Numbered from the stretch's first letter, positions 22,510 through 34,555 are shown. The stretch: DNA of 64,000 nt from Perkinsus olseni (GCA_013115135.1 JABANP010000176.1:1-64000), one strand, 5' to 3'. The notes: generated by a model from the letters alone, not told the origin. Translations and numbers: made by a program.

Positions 22510-24528
22510 GCAGTCCGTTGCACGGACTCAGTACCCCACTTCACAGGAACCTCTCCTGTACCGGCATTCCCGCAGTATTTCCCGGAACCTCACTCGGTCC
22601 CGGTAGCCTTACTCTTCTAGTTTTTCATCTCATATTCCTGCCACGCTGTTGCCCTATCCGTACTTTTGCTTAGTGAAATTCACTGAGTCTCCAACCATCG
22701 GGTGATCCTCTGTATTTCTTGCTTTTTTTTCTGCTCGACTTCACATTCGACAACTGTGGATAGAAATGATTATCATTCGATTGGAAATTCCAATTTGGAA
22801 TTCCCATTATCGGGTTTTGGGGGCCATGACTGGATGACGTGACGCCGCTTCTCCCAGACCAGTACCACGCACGACCCCATTGCCAGTGTTGGCCAATGAT
22901 GAGCCACTCACATTGCTTTTCTGGCGGATGACGATTGAGCATTGATTGCGTGGTCCATTGACGGCGGCCCATATTAGTCGGTTCTTCCCTGCGCCTCGTG
23001 TGTCCGCGTGCTATTCTCAGTATTCGTACTTTGCTCGGGCCGAGCCATGGCCAGTCTCATCAGTGCACTCAGTGCTTAGACCAACCAAAAATATAGATTT
23101 GATCATGTGGTCTCCGGTCCTACACCAGTTAGCTCTCTATGGAGATCTCAGTTGCAATGAGTTGAGTGCCGGGCGGGGCAACCCTAATACTCACTTATAG
23201 AGGAAACCTGCGTTCCCGGCATCATGTCAATAACATGCTCCTATACGTTAAAAAAATGGAATATGACCTACCGGAGGACAAGGAAGACGATTGCAGTATG
23301 CGTAGCACACTATTTTTGAGTGTCTGAGTGTATCCAGCGGTCGTAGCGTGCTCTGATGACCGCGCCAATGCTACACCATATTAGCCTCGCGGAGCCCTAG
23401 CGAAATCGTAGCCATCGAGGAGAATATCTGCACATGAGGTACTCCCACTGGCATCGGTCGCGACCACTAACATGATAGGCCTGCATAGTACTACTATCGA
23501 GAGTAGTAAGCTAAATTCATAGCTGCTACACCAAACTTGGTCAATTACTGCAATATGAAAGTCTTCCATGATGGAAGTTCCATCGGGTTTCGAGTGAGAT
23601 AAACGCGATCATTACCAGACTGAGAACACTACACAAGAAGAGGCACGGCGCTCATGTCAGTTTCAGATGGCACAGTAGTAACACAAGCTTCCCGCACAGA
23701 AGCATCCAGCATATTGAGGAATGTCTCTCCGATGGGCCATTGTGATTATCGGTGTCGATCACGATGACCATCGCGCTGGGTGCGTTGGCACTGTTTACTA
23801 GACAGCGTATCAATTCCGTGTATTAATAAGACAAGTTGATCATGTTAAAGGAACGAGCAAGTCAAAAGCGATCGTGACTGCAACTGTCACCACTCATCAC
23901 CAGCGGTGTGCTCTCGGCCCTCAACAATGTTGAGTAAACATCCTCAATGCCACTGCGACCGTACAATCACCAGTTGCCGACGAGGATTAGCCGTCAACGA
24001 TGGTGACGTGGCGTCACCATCACTGCTCCTTGGTCTAATGCATCTTTCGTTGAGGGTCTGGGTGAACAGCAGTTAGTCCACCGTATCCTGTATCCTTGTC
24101 AAGACCTCCGAGGCGATCCTCAGTGAGAGTATCGCTCGCATGAGGGAGGTGTATCCATGAATGATTCCGTGGGTCACGGCACCTCACTCCAAGAGACAGC
24201 CTTCACCTAGCGCGGCCAATCTGCCAGTAACGGTGGGCATGCGTGCTGCCGTTTGTTGAGAACTTAAATTCGATTTTTTTCAGAGCTCTTCTGCAGTAGT
24301 TTGTGCGACCCACTCTGCGGGTGGTAGCGGAATTTTGACCCGGTTCGTAAACCACTCGGCTTAAATGTGAGGCTCGACCCGAGACTCAGTCGATGCTATT
24401 CCCCTGCGACAGTTCCTCTCACGCAGCCGCTCCGGAGTATTAGTCAACTCGTGCAAGCATAGCCGGTTTCACACCTAGCTCGGTTGCATCGCACGCAGTG
24501 AGAATCACCCCAGTCGTCGTTTCACTCC
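22510..24528. other. 2 kb spacer between X2 and PLC2
   Basis: No convincing gene. The first 550 bp share scattered similarity with the X1 downstream flank, including the 35 bp palindromic element. The rest (23.1-24.5 kb) is unique, and its short frames have no coding character. Confidence 0.45.
23029..23063. repeat. 35 bp exact repeat with palindrome, downstream of X2
   Basis: Exact match to 15484-15518, including the palindrome GCTCGGGCCGAGC. It lies about 520 bp after the X2 stop. The sequence just beyond is also similar in both copies (CTCAGTG within 10 bp). Confidence 0.9.
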
Positions 24529-25587
24529 ATGGTCATCCTGCTCACCTTCATCATCCTTCAGTCGGCTACGTCTCCAGGCCCGCTTCGTGAGAAGGGAGAA
24601 GTTCTCCTGAATGAATGGCCGATGCTGATGTAAGTACGGAAGCCGTCAATGTCCAGAGGATGACCGGTCTCAGGTCTCACGACTCTGGCACTGGGTACAT
24701 CTCCAAGAACACTCCCCTCTGGCAATTATCTAAAACGCAAGACGGAGATTTCACTCGGCAACTCAACTGTGGTGTCAGAGCATTCGACCTTCGCCTCTCC
24801 TGCAAAGCAGACGGCGTGTATATGCATCATGGGAAGCAGCCCATTGATTATAAGCTGGAAGATGCTGTGAAAGAGATAAAAGTCTGGGCTGCTGCGCATC
24901 CGGAGGAGTTGATCTTGCTGGCAAACAGTCACTACTCTCCCAACACAAGCGCCTGTAGAGCAAGCGTATGGTCGGTTTTGACTCTTCTTGAGCTCATGAA
25001 GCCCATAGGGGCGAATGGGTCATGTAAAAAGCTGCAGGGCCTCACTGTCAATCAGGCTATGAAGATTTCTGAACTGAAAGGAGGTAGAACACCCGACTCA
25101 ATTTATGTCCTCCTCCCTTCTCATCTGCTTCTACTCAGGTGGGCATGTCTTCGTTGTGGAGGGTGAGGGTATGTGCGTCGATGCCAACTACAATGCCTCC
25201 CTTACATGCTGGCGCAAGGATAGAAACTGCCATCAGGGGTCACCCGGCAGCGAAGACATCAACAGAGAGTTGTTTAATTACATCAATGCGACGGCCTCCA
25301 AGCAGCCCAAGGCTAACCATCTGGCCATGAATCAAGCACATTGGCAATATGACTTCACGTCACTAACGACGATGCTCAAGGCCGGGTCGAATATCCTGAA
25401 TGATACGAAGCTCAGCGGCGTCAACAAGAAGCTCATTGGTATTATTCCGCAGCTGGAATATATCAATCTCCTCGAAGTCGATAATGCCTGTCTCGATGGG
25501 GTTGAATTGGCTGAAGCTTTGAAGGCCCGGAGAAAGAATCTCGGCCAAGGTCAGGCCGGTTCTACAACCACAAGTGATAGCACTTAA
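24529..25587 (+). CDS. secreted PI-PLC X-domain-like protein, copy 2 (PLC2)
   Basis: Paralogue of PLC1 with the same three-exon structure. Exon 1 encodes a signal peptide (MVILLTFIILQSATSPG). A 29 nt intron (24630-24658) falls at the same codon as in PLC1, and a longer second intron runs from about 25084 to 25138. Catalytic signatures are intact: RSHDSGTGYIS, NCGVRAFDLRL, VYMHHG. The C-terminal half (GGHVFVVEGEG, ELFNYINATASKQPKANHL, LIGIIPQLEYINLLEVD) is highly similar to PLC1. It ends with a longer Ser/Thr/Gly tail (QGQAGSTTTSDST) that could be a linker. No GPI signal is evident. Confidence 0.83.
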
Positions 25588-26005
25588 GTCCTATCATAGA
25601 AGCCAATTATTTATTGTTCTATTCTCTTTTCGTTGCCTTTTGTATTTAACGGCAGCAGTACACCACTAGCTTAAGCTACCATACGTCTCATCACTTGGTT
25701 TTTCCGAGACCAACCATTATCAATATTCTCTTCGCTTTGTTGCGATACACCTTCTCCCTATGCAGTGTCATGGGGCTTACTAAGTTATGGAGGATAACGG
25801 AGCATTTAGATTGCCCTTGCGTTGAATTCGAACCTTCCACACTGTGTGTCAGTCACACACCGAGTCTCACTTCGACGTTGGGTGGAAACAAGTTTGCTGG
25901 GCAGTGAAACCCTCCTTTCTTCCTGGTTAGGCAGCCGTTTCACGCGCCGCGCGTGACGCGCGGACGGATCTGTATGACTGATGACGACTGGAGGCTGCAT
26001 GCACC

Positions 26006-29000
26006 TCATGTGAGCTTATCTCCCCACCAGAGAAAAAAGGGTTTTAGCGCCAAAGGAGACGTCATCATCAGTGGTAGCGGATTGAACATTGTGGAAATGC
26101 GGACAATGTTGTAGAGGTAGAAGGAAGGGTCGATCACTTGCAGCACCTGATAAATAGGAAGAATACGTCACAGGCTGCTCATGACACGGATAGTTCATCA
26201 ACAGCGGACAGCACTATGTGATATACGACCTCTTCCCCACAGTGCAGCACGAGCGCCCCTTGTCGCTTACTGTGGCCATGTAGTCATGCAGACCTCCTTG
26301 CTCCGACTGCAGGAGGTAGTATAAAGCCGTTACAGCGAAGAAGAAGTGGAAGAGGGAGTCCACCAGTGTTCCGACTATACCGCTCACCACACTTAACGAG
26401 AACTGTATACCAGCCTGAGGGAGAACAACATCGAGGCAAGCGATGATACTGGTGGTGGTACTAGAGAGGCGTGACCAGAGGCCGCAAGGAGGTCCATGAG
26501 AAGGCTCCCGACGAGCGTAACAGCGCTGTTCTGCGTAGGGCTGTCTTCCGTCTCTCGATCCACAGGACCATCGGCGTTGGCACCCGCGTCGTAATACTGG
26601 CGTACCTGAAAAGCCCCTCATCGCGACGTGTTGGCAGTCCATATCCTGTGACCTCCTTGTATGCCGACAGCAGCATAGATGGGGAGGTTACTAAAGACTT
26701 CAGATTCCAATCCTGCAGCAGCCGGGCAACCTCAGTAGTGTTGCCAAGTGGCACGGCCGGGTGACCACTGGTGCCCACCGTGTAGCTGTCATCGAAGATG
26801 TCTTCAACCCCCTTAGCATAGGTGCATCCCGGGAAGGAGCCGACGCACTGGAGGAACACCTCTTCCCCTGCTGATGAAGACGACACATCTGGTACTGAGG
26901 CATTGGTTGCACCACCCGATAGTACCTGAGTAGCACTACATAGAAAGGAGAACAAGTAGAAATACCGATCAGGTCGAAGCGCGGTTCGTTGCTTTGACGA
27001 GAAACGGAGGTTATTATACCATATGCCTCTCCCCTTTCCATCCGGATAAGGGTTTTTGGACTTTGCAGGAAGTGGCAAGAGGTTTATATGTGTTAGCTGA
27101 TTCAGAACTAGTAGTAGTCCGCGAGTATTGAATGGATTCCATAATTCCTAAATGTTCTGAAAATTACCAGCCTGTGTGATCAATATGACAGTATTCAGAC
27201 CAGACAAGGACTATGTGATAAACACTAATTCTCACTGAGCTAGAATAAGCGAGTGAAGGCTCGCAACCAGGGTAATGTCGACCGTAGAAGTACCTCAGTT
27301 GACTCCAATCGATCCCTCCATCGCTCCTACCGTATGCGCAGAGGGTAATGTATTACCATCTCTATATAGTTGTAGAGGTCCCTCGTCTTGGTGGTCACGG
27401 AGTCCGTCTCGATGAAGTGCGACACAGCATCACTTGCAGCTGAGTAGGCCAGCTCTGCGTACTGCTTGTAGGGATGGAGGGCCTGCATCTCCAGCAGGCT
27501 TCGCGCGCCACGAAATAGACTGCCAATGGCGTCCCAAAGGAAGGCAAATTCAAGGGATATGTTATAACCGATGTAGGCCGCCAGGACAGTACCCAGGACA
27601 GAGAATAGGACCATCACGCTGGTAGCAGAGATGAAATCCGCGTTGGACTTTATGAAATTGTTGCACACCCTACCACACCATGACCACATCATCAAGAAGC
27701 CATCATAGGAGGCCGTAAAGATGCGCTGGCTGATACGGCGTAGTGCGGTATGGGAGCCTCCATCCTCCGCCACTGAAGTGGGGTCGTCGACGCTGTCAGG
27801 ATCCGAGGACGGCCCTTCTGATGATGACTCACAACTTGGTGACTCAGACGCCGCGACCTGAAGCAGAACAATATTGGCGACAACCTACAACCCTTCACGA
27901 GTCGTGAATCACGACATGACCCAACCGATGGGCGCAGAAGAAACTGCCGCCTTTATTGTGCTGTGAGAAGTATGGCCCCTAGTGTCATTTTCTATAACCA
28001 ACGAAAAGGAGAATTGCTAATATCACTGCCAATGGCAGTCTGCCATATCCTCTAAGGCCTCTAAGGCCAATATATATTTCAACTCTCAGTACTCAGTACT
28101 CGAATGTATTACAATACATTCGAGTACTGAGAGTTGAAAATTCGCGCCGTTGCCAGTGGAAGGCGTCATTCTCAGCAAATCGATTCCCTGCTCGTACGAC
28201 CTCAAAATTTTGTCCCCAAAAGTTTCCGCGTCAAAAAATTGCAAGTTCTTGAAGTTGTTCGCAAAGTTTTCAACTCCCTTCACTTCCTAAGACCCTACCC
28301 CTTACTACACTATTATCATCATCGGCCCGGTCCTCCCGACATGCCTCCCTCTCACTTGGAGTGGTACTCTGTCTCCCTCCACTGGCCTGCCTAGACCTAC
28401 TCCGCGACCGACTCCGCCGCGTGCTGCTGCCGGCTACACTGCTCTTCGTTCTACGTCTACTCTTATGCAGATACAAAAACACTTTGCCGAGACCACACAG
28501 CCATCGCACCACCAAGATCGACACGCCGATGATGGAGAAGTATCGGAATATAGCACTGTATATTGCTGGGAACGCCCAAGCAAACTTCCAAAAATAAAGA
28601 TATAATATTACCGCGCGCCACAGAATTCTGAAGTAGAGACTGCTACCGCCATCGTCCCTCGGTAGTAGTACATAAACCAGGCAGCGATACAACACAGTAA
28701 CGGCATCCATGGCTTGGCGGAGGGACATCTTGAGGATGGCGCGAGAAGGGCTCAGTGGGGGGTCGGCTCCCCGACCTCTGCTTTGCAGTAGGGAAGGTGC
28801 GGCGGTGGACTCCTCGTCCTACAAAGGAGCGTCGATGTGTTGGCTAGCGGAATATCAAGTCCATACGACTATCGCGAACAGGTCTTTTAATACCAATTTT
28901 TTCGTAATTCATGGCCCATGAATTTTCTTCCAACAGCGTTCACGACGAGCTCCTACCTGAGCGAATTGCGCTGTTGCAGAGTAGTAGCCGTCACGATCCG

Positions 29001-29451
29001 TTGATGTCGCGTCATCCCTGTATACCAAAACCGACCCACTAGGCCTCGATCTCCGTCCAGAGCGCCACTCCTGCGGGCTGCGTACCGTAACTTGTGGTAT
29101 GTGAAATAAATTCAGCAACGCACTCTTGATAACCTGTTTCGGCGGGAACAACAAAAGATATGCCACAATGACCCAAAAGAGCGTCTGCAGGAAAGGATAC
29201 AGCAGCACATAATTGAGGCCCAGCAAAGCGGTAACACCGATACACAGGAGGATGACCAAGTACGCCCGCACCCACATCGATGGCTGTGCTGACGCCCTAC
29301 TCGACTCGTACACTACACGAGTAAGATGCCGTTCCAAGCGGACCTCGTGATCATAGAGGGCCTCCGTGAAGGCATGCACTAGGTTGACATCATCCTGATA
29401 CCTCTCGCCATCAGCCCGCCCTGCATCATGAGTGGTGGAAGGCCCAGACAT
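26006..29451 (-). CDS. multi-pass membrane protein, TMEM245/AI-2E-transporter-like
   Basis: A large minus-strand gene starting at MSGPSTTHDAGRADGERYQD (29451). An N-terminal helix pair (YLVILLCIGVTALLGLNYVL, FLQTLFWVIVAYLLLFPPKQ) closely resembles the start of TMEM245, a eukaryotic member of the AI-2E (PF01594) transporter superfamily. Further helices follow in later exons: YLYFWKFAWAFPAIYSAIF near 28590 with an Arg/Ser-rich loop, SATSVMVLFSVLGTVLAAYI near 27620, and SVVSGIVGTLVDSLFHFFFA near 26370. The last exon (GTG at about 26145) ends at TGA 26006-26008. Exons are separated by short introns, one of which carries the hairpin at 28080. Transport substrate unknown. The family call rests on the helix pattern and is tentative; the single-gene model is an inference. 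Confidence 0.55.
28080..28136. repeat. near-perfect hairpin inside an intron of the membrane-protein gene
   Basis: The arms AACTCTCAGTA...CTCGAATGTATT and AATACATTCGAGTACTGAGAGTT form a 23 bp perfect stem. The left arm carries an extra 7 nt (CTCAGTA), a direct duplication of its neighbour. The loop is 2 nt. It sits where the coding frame NGANFQLS ends, so a donor GTACTC would fall inside the stem. Confidence 0.9.
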
Positions 29452-29638
29452 GAGGACCTCATAGGATACTGAAGCAATACCACTCTCTCCCCTTAGTGAC
29501 TTGATAACACAGAGCCGACTGTCTATGATACTGATGGAGAAAGTCTGAACACTCTATACAAACAGTCTTGAAAAAACAACAACATCAACAGGGACCATCA
29601 TTATAATACTACCACACATCTCACTATAAATTACTAGC

Positions 29639-31076
29639 TCATAGCTTGTCACCGTGAGCACCATCTCCAGGGGCCACAGCAATCGTATCGCACTTGATAC
29701 CACTAGCCTTCTCGTACTTCTCAGCGACCTCCTTACAGAAATCGTCCACCTTGTCGGCCTCAACAAGATTGATAGTGCAGCCACCGAAGCCACCTCCCAT
29801 CAGTCGAGCGCCCAGGAACCCAGGACAGCTCTGGGCTTGGTCGAACATGATATCAAGCTCCTTGCAAGAGTTGCCGAAATCATCGCGGCTAGAAACGTGA
29901 GAGTCATTCATGAGCTGACCGAATCTCTTCATGTCTTTCTTCGAGATAGCATCCATAGCCTCGGCAACACGAGTATTCTCACCTGAAGGTACACAGTAGG
30001 CTTGCGGCCCTCCCTCCCATCAGGCCTACCAATAATGTGATTGGCTCTCTTCCTGTCATCCTCAGACAAAACTGACTTCTTCTCATCGTAAGTCTTGGCA
30101 TCGATATCCCTCAGGAAGGGCACCCCAAGGGCCTTGGCAGCACCAAAGCAGCACTTCCTCAGCTCGTTGTATTTGCCATCCACGAGTTGGTGGGGGGCAT
30201 GGGTGTTGCACAGGACAAAGCGGACATCACCTAAGAGCACACTATTCAACAGAGACCATCACAGCTTCACGCTTACCCTGCAGGGCGACGTAATCACAGC
30301 TGTTATCACGGCAATCCAGGTGGACCAGCTGACCGCTCTTGCCAAAGGCAGAGGTGTACTGATCCAAAATACCACATCCCATGCCGACAAAATTGTTCCT
30401 GAAATGGCAACAATAGGAGACGGCTTCTCGCCAGTTGTGATACTTACTCGGCACTCTTGCAAGCCAAAACGACATCGAGTAGCTTGGCCTTGTACAACTT
30501 GCTATCAGGGCCGTCCAACTCTCGGATGAGATTGGCAGTAGCGAGCTCGATGGCAGCAGAGGAGGACACACCGGCACCTGATAACAGAACCACATTTCCA
30601 ACACTTCAGTGAACAATAATGCCTACCAACGGGGACATTAGAGTAGATACTAGCCTGGAAGGCAGGGACCTCGTAACCCGCCTTTCTCAGCTCAACGATG
30701 ACGCCCTTGGAGTAGTTAGCCCAGGAGTTCTCCCCCTCATATTTGGTATCATCAGCGAGATCAAATTCTACCACATTCTTGAACGCACTACTGTGAAGGC
30801 GCACCTTGTTGTCGGGGGACTTGGCACCGACAACGACAGTGTAACGATCAATGGCAGCCGATAAGACAAAACCCTCATTATAGTCGGCATGGTTACCGAG
30901 GATCTCAATACGACCTGATACGGCAGGAACGATGGTAACAACAGACTTCAACACTCCACGCTAACCCTACCTGGAGCAGCGCCGAAGGCTGTTGGCTTCG
31001 ATCCGAATCTTTGCTGATAATCCTTAGCAGCGTCTACTACAAGGGAAGCAGTAGGAGTCTTAAGGGTACTGCTCAT
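29639..31076 (-). CDS. galactokinase
   Basis: GHMP-family galactokinase, which phosphorylates alpha-D-galactose at C1 with ATP, the entry step of the Leloir pathway in the cytosol. It starts at MSSTLKTPTASLVVDAAKDY (31076). The first intron (about 30919-30968) rejoins within the family signature, GAAPGRIEILGNHADYNEG. The ATP-binding motif is VPVGAGVSSSAAIELA, again split by an intron (about 30572-30620). The catalytic Asp lies in GCGILDQYTSAFGK. The C-terminal GHMP motif is GFLGARLMGGGFGGC. Other exons hold KYNELRKCCFGAAKALGV and VEADKVDDFCKEVAEKYEKA. It ends near 29639. The length of about 400 residues is normal for the family. All key motifs are present. Confidence 0.93.
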
Positions 31077-31784
31077 TTACTTCACAACGATAATAAAATC
31101 AACTATTAAACGATCATGTACTCTGAACTCGCGAGCCCACTCCTCAGTTACCAAAATGAAGTTCCAGATAAGCATTCACGCTAGTGCCTTCAGCGAGATG
31201 GGGACATCTACTAGCATTAATTCACACAACACCCAACAGTGAGGGATATCCAACCGACGAATGGTTAGCTGACGTCGCGCAACATTGAAATTCTAAATTC
31301 AACCAACCACAAACTTGCACGCGGAGTTCCGTTAGAGATTGCCGAAAGACGAGGAGTTCATTAGGCGGCTTATCAGAAGTAATGACGGATTCAATTGCTC
31401 ATGAGCCACCGTAGCCGCACATCGCAGCTCTCTCACAACTCGCACGTAGCTGATGACGATTTGTTATCAGTGATGATGGAGATGCTACACAGAGGAGCAT
31501 CCGCAACCGAGATCGGGTTGACCGTACCACGCATAAATTATGAGAATAGCACATGTTCCTGTATGCTAACACTAGTACTGAATGGCCTACAAATACAACG
31601 CTGTATGTGTAACTTCTCCGACTCACGGGATGTGGCTCTAGCGACCCAAAAAAGGTCATAGCGCAGCTACGCCGGCACCCTCGCAAAATTGCGACACGGT
31701 TAGACAAAGGCAATTACGCAGTGGTTAATTACAGAGGATGCCAACATCGCATGGCAGCTCGGGAGAGCTGTACTAACTACAACC
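31077..31784. other. intergenic between galactokinase and tRNA-Pro
   Basis: AT-richer spacer with no gene evident. It is the upstream region of the minus-strand galactokinase. The short open frames on both strands lack coding character. Confidence 0.5.
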
Positions 31785-31856
31785 GGCTGTGTGGTCTAGT
31801 GGTATGATTCTCGTTTAGGGTGCGAGAGGTCCCGAGTTCAATTCTCGGCACAGCCC
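31785..31856 (+). tRNA. tRNA-Pro (anticodon AGG)
   Basis: Folds as a full 72 nt cloverleaf. The acceptor stem is GGCTGTG/CACAGCC with discriminator C, the D arm is TCTAGTGGTATGA, the anticodon stem is TCTCG/CGAGA around TTTAGGG (anticodon AGG, Pro), and the T arm contains GAGTTCAATTC. A- and B-box promoters are intact. A TTTT pol III terminator follows at 31861. There is no intron. Confidence 0.95.
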
Positions 31857-32063
31857 TCCTTTTCATTACAGCTGCTCAGGCACACAATATCTTAGGGTTA
31901 GAGAAACTTGCATCTGCTCCTCATACTCCGTCCTAATGACTTACAAATGTTCAACGACTCGATAAAAACGCGGCATACACTCTAAACTATCTCCTGGGTC
32001 ACCAGTAACTGAAAGTAACTCACCCTCTTCATGATGAATTATACACCCGGATGCAGACTGCTA

Positions 32064-32894
32064 CTAACAAATTCCTATGCATTCACGTTTAGAATACAAT
32101 CGATAAGAGTAGCGGGAGAGCCTTAGTATCAAAGTCACCTGGGAGTGCTCCTCGAGGGCAACACTCGATGTATCCGTCCCAAATGGACACAACGCCATCA
32201 TCGCGAACTTCCAATGCTGTACACCGAAGGGTATGCCGATGATAGTCACAAAACACACCAAACCCACTGAGAGAACAAAATAGAAGATGCCCGATGGTGA
32301 GGGTGATGTGGTGGCCCCTACATGCCATGTGATAGATGCATAATACTAATCCGAGTGGTAACCAGAGGACGTTGCCGACAAGCCTTGTAGTACACTCACA
32401 CGTGTCCACAGACTGCCGACGCAACACCGTCTTACCAAACGGCAGGAATATCTGACATCAACACCACTACTGTCCCATAGGAGGGGGGCATCCAGGCTCC
32501 ATACTCTTCGTGAAAAATAAACAAGTCTTCTACTACCCCTCTCCTACCAGCCATCCAAGCTTAAAGCATTGCAGGCCGAAGGGTATGCCAACTATGGTCA
32601 CACAACATACTACACCTATCGCCACCCCTGAACAACTATCTTGATAACACGACCGCGTAGCTGCTTTCTTACACATCAGAAAGCTCTCCCAACCGAACAG
32701 AAGGGCCCACACTAAATTACACGCCCAATCACCGCACCCTCGCCCATCCACTATATGATACGTTCGTATCGTTTGAACCTGACCCCATGCACTGCACGCT
32801 CCAACCTCGGATACTCACGACCCACCCGAGTGACAGTGTTAGGCGCATAGTAGGGATTTTGAGGTGGTGGAGGGGCCTGCACCTGTGGATACAT
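32064..32894 (-). CDS. YccF-like (DUF307) two-domain membrane protein
   Basis: The start at 32894 gives a proline-rich N-terminus (MYPQVQAPPPPQNPYYAPNT). A GTGAGT donor removes a 68 nt intron and joins to the first YccF repeat: ACNLVWALLFGWESFLM then VCCVTIVGIPFGLQCFKL. After another intron comes FLPFGKTVLRRQ, then the second repeat RLVGNVLWLPLGLVLCIYHM joined in phase to LGLVCFVTIIGIPFGVQHWK and MMALCPFG. This is the duplicated [N-LW..GW..] + [IIGIPFG..FK] layout of bacterial inner-membrane YccF proteins, whose role is unknown. The cytoplasmic proline-rich tail is typical of eukaryotic membrane proteins. The end near 32064 could be earlier, at a donor after LEEHSQ. Confidence 0.78.
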
Positions 32895-33061
32895 CCACTA
32901 CAAATCAGTACAGCTGCTGTTCCGACACTTCCCCCGCGCTGAGTTGGATTGATTAAACACAACCTTCCAGTTACTGCCGGTCAACACTGCGTAGAAAATC
33001 TTTTTCCTTCTTCTACTGCCGTCGTTGATTATGCGGATATTGACGTCTCCTCCTCCTAGTA

Positions 33062-33643
33062 TTACGCAGCAGCACTATTACTAGCAGCGTGCATCAAAGT
33101 AATGTTATCTCCCTTCAAGAGAATCCTGCCCACAGGCCTTCGGGTATCCTTCTTAGTGTTGACCTGATGAACAACAACCACAACATGCTCAAGCGCACTC
33201 GAGGCCGTCAATGCCGCGTCGCGATTTTATGCCACCAGCCCGTTTATAACCTCTTCGGCATCATCCAATACCACATTCATGTATTCATCAAAGCCCAGGA
33301 TAACGCCCTCCATGCGGAGATCCTTATGATCATATCTAAATACAATACCAATACACAAGGAATCCTAACAGAAAGATGCCTTCGCGCCGCACAGCGAAGA
33401 AAGGACAGAAGCGGCCATAATCAACCGCAGTAGCGCTCAGAATAGTCGAGTTCCGAGAAGCGACGAGCCATCACTTTAAACCCGTTATTACAACCATACA
33501 ACAATCCTCGTCTTCTCGGTAAGATACCTGATACAATCATCCCATTGCGTCCCCAATGACGATGGTGTTGACGAATCGACCTACCTGAAGATGAGGTTGA
33601 TGGGCATGGTCATGATCTTCTGCAACTTCCTTTTGGACATCAT
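33062..33643 (-). CDS. Sm protein E (spliceosomal snRNP core)
   Basis: Four exons rebuilt exactly by phase. Exon 1 is [19 protein letters not shown] (33643). Exon 2 is [13 protein letters not shown], joined to [10 protein letters not shown] within the WLYE/D..xxR.EG core. Exon 3 is [18 protein letters not shown]. The last exon is [20 protein letters not shown], ending at 33062-33064. This is the canonical two-motif Sm fold: FDEYMNVVL in Sm1 and [10 protein letters not shown] in Sm2. SmE is one of the seven proteins that ring U1, U2, U4 and U5 snRNAs. The length of about 93 residues is usual. The gene has no peculiarities other than its three introns. Confidence 0.94.
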
Positions 33644-33755
33644 CTTTGCGGAGGAAAAGGTGGCAAAAGGAAACCCAGCTACTACAATTCAACAAACAAT
33701 CCAAGATGTTCCTGTGAGATATGCCCTTCCCATGAGATGTGGTTAGCTTCACCAC

Positions 33756-34340
33756 CCCTTCAAGGACGCTGAATGAGAAACATTACTCATTGCTCAAGCA
33801 ATTTACTCCAGGCTCTCTTCCATATGGCAGCTCCCCATCCTTCAACGACCAATGAAACAACCCGGTAGTTCTGTTGGGTGTCTCAACCTAGTGCAACGGC
33901 GGTGTGAATCGAGTTCGGGTACAACATAATAACCACATCTCTGAGGACGCTGGATGAGGATCACCCGAAGAGAGCATTGGGGGTGTTCAATAGACTGCCT
34001 CCTCTAAATGGCAGCAGCGCTCCCAGAATTGAATTCAAAGTCTGACGAGGCTCTCGAAACTTTGGAGAGGCCTATTGAACACCTGGATAATTTACTCTCG
34101 GTTCCCTTCCTCGGGACAGCTTCCCTGGCGCCAACATCCAATCAAACAACCCCGGTTCGAAAAGAATACTAGTTTGCACGGTTCCGTAGGCCTACTCAAT
34201 GATTCAACGACACAAATCGATCAGCGCATGAACAATCGCGCGCGCCCGAAATTCTTCAACCATCAACACAGCTCCTACAGTGCTGCAAATTGATTTGAAT
34301 TTTTTTAAGACTGTTTTCAAAATTTTGGGCAGCACTGTGT
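33756..34340. other. spacer with relic of a dispersed inverted-repeat element
   Basis: No gene seen between SmE and the TLDc gene. About 33995-34080 (ACTGCCTCCTCTAAATGGCA, then AGCGCTCCCAGAATTGAATT) matches one arm of the inverted repeat at 35229-35330, so it is a second, diverged copy of that element. AGGACGCTG(A/G)ATGAG occurs twice (about 33762 and 33937). Confidence 0.6.
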
Positions 34341-34555
34341 TAAAAGCGTCGGCGCTCTCCTAGCAGATCTAACACAACCCCATCAATAATAACGATATGA
34401 TATGACAGAGAACAACTTATGCTGATTCTGATGCTGCTCATGACCAGCGATGACGACTGGCAAAAAGGAAAATGACTAGCAATATTTACAGTGTTTAAAA
34501 CGTTATAATAGAAGATATGTTTCTTAATGTGATACAATGATGGGCTTCACGATAG

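Noticed and set aside
25800..25880. Possible minus-strand tRNA (GGTTCGAATTC box)
   Set aside because: The T-stem does not pair and no acceptor stem or proper anticodon loop (no T33) can be formed.
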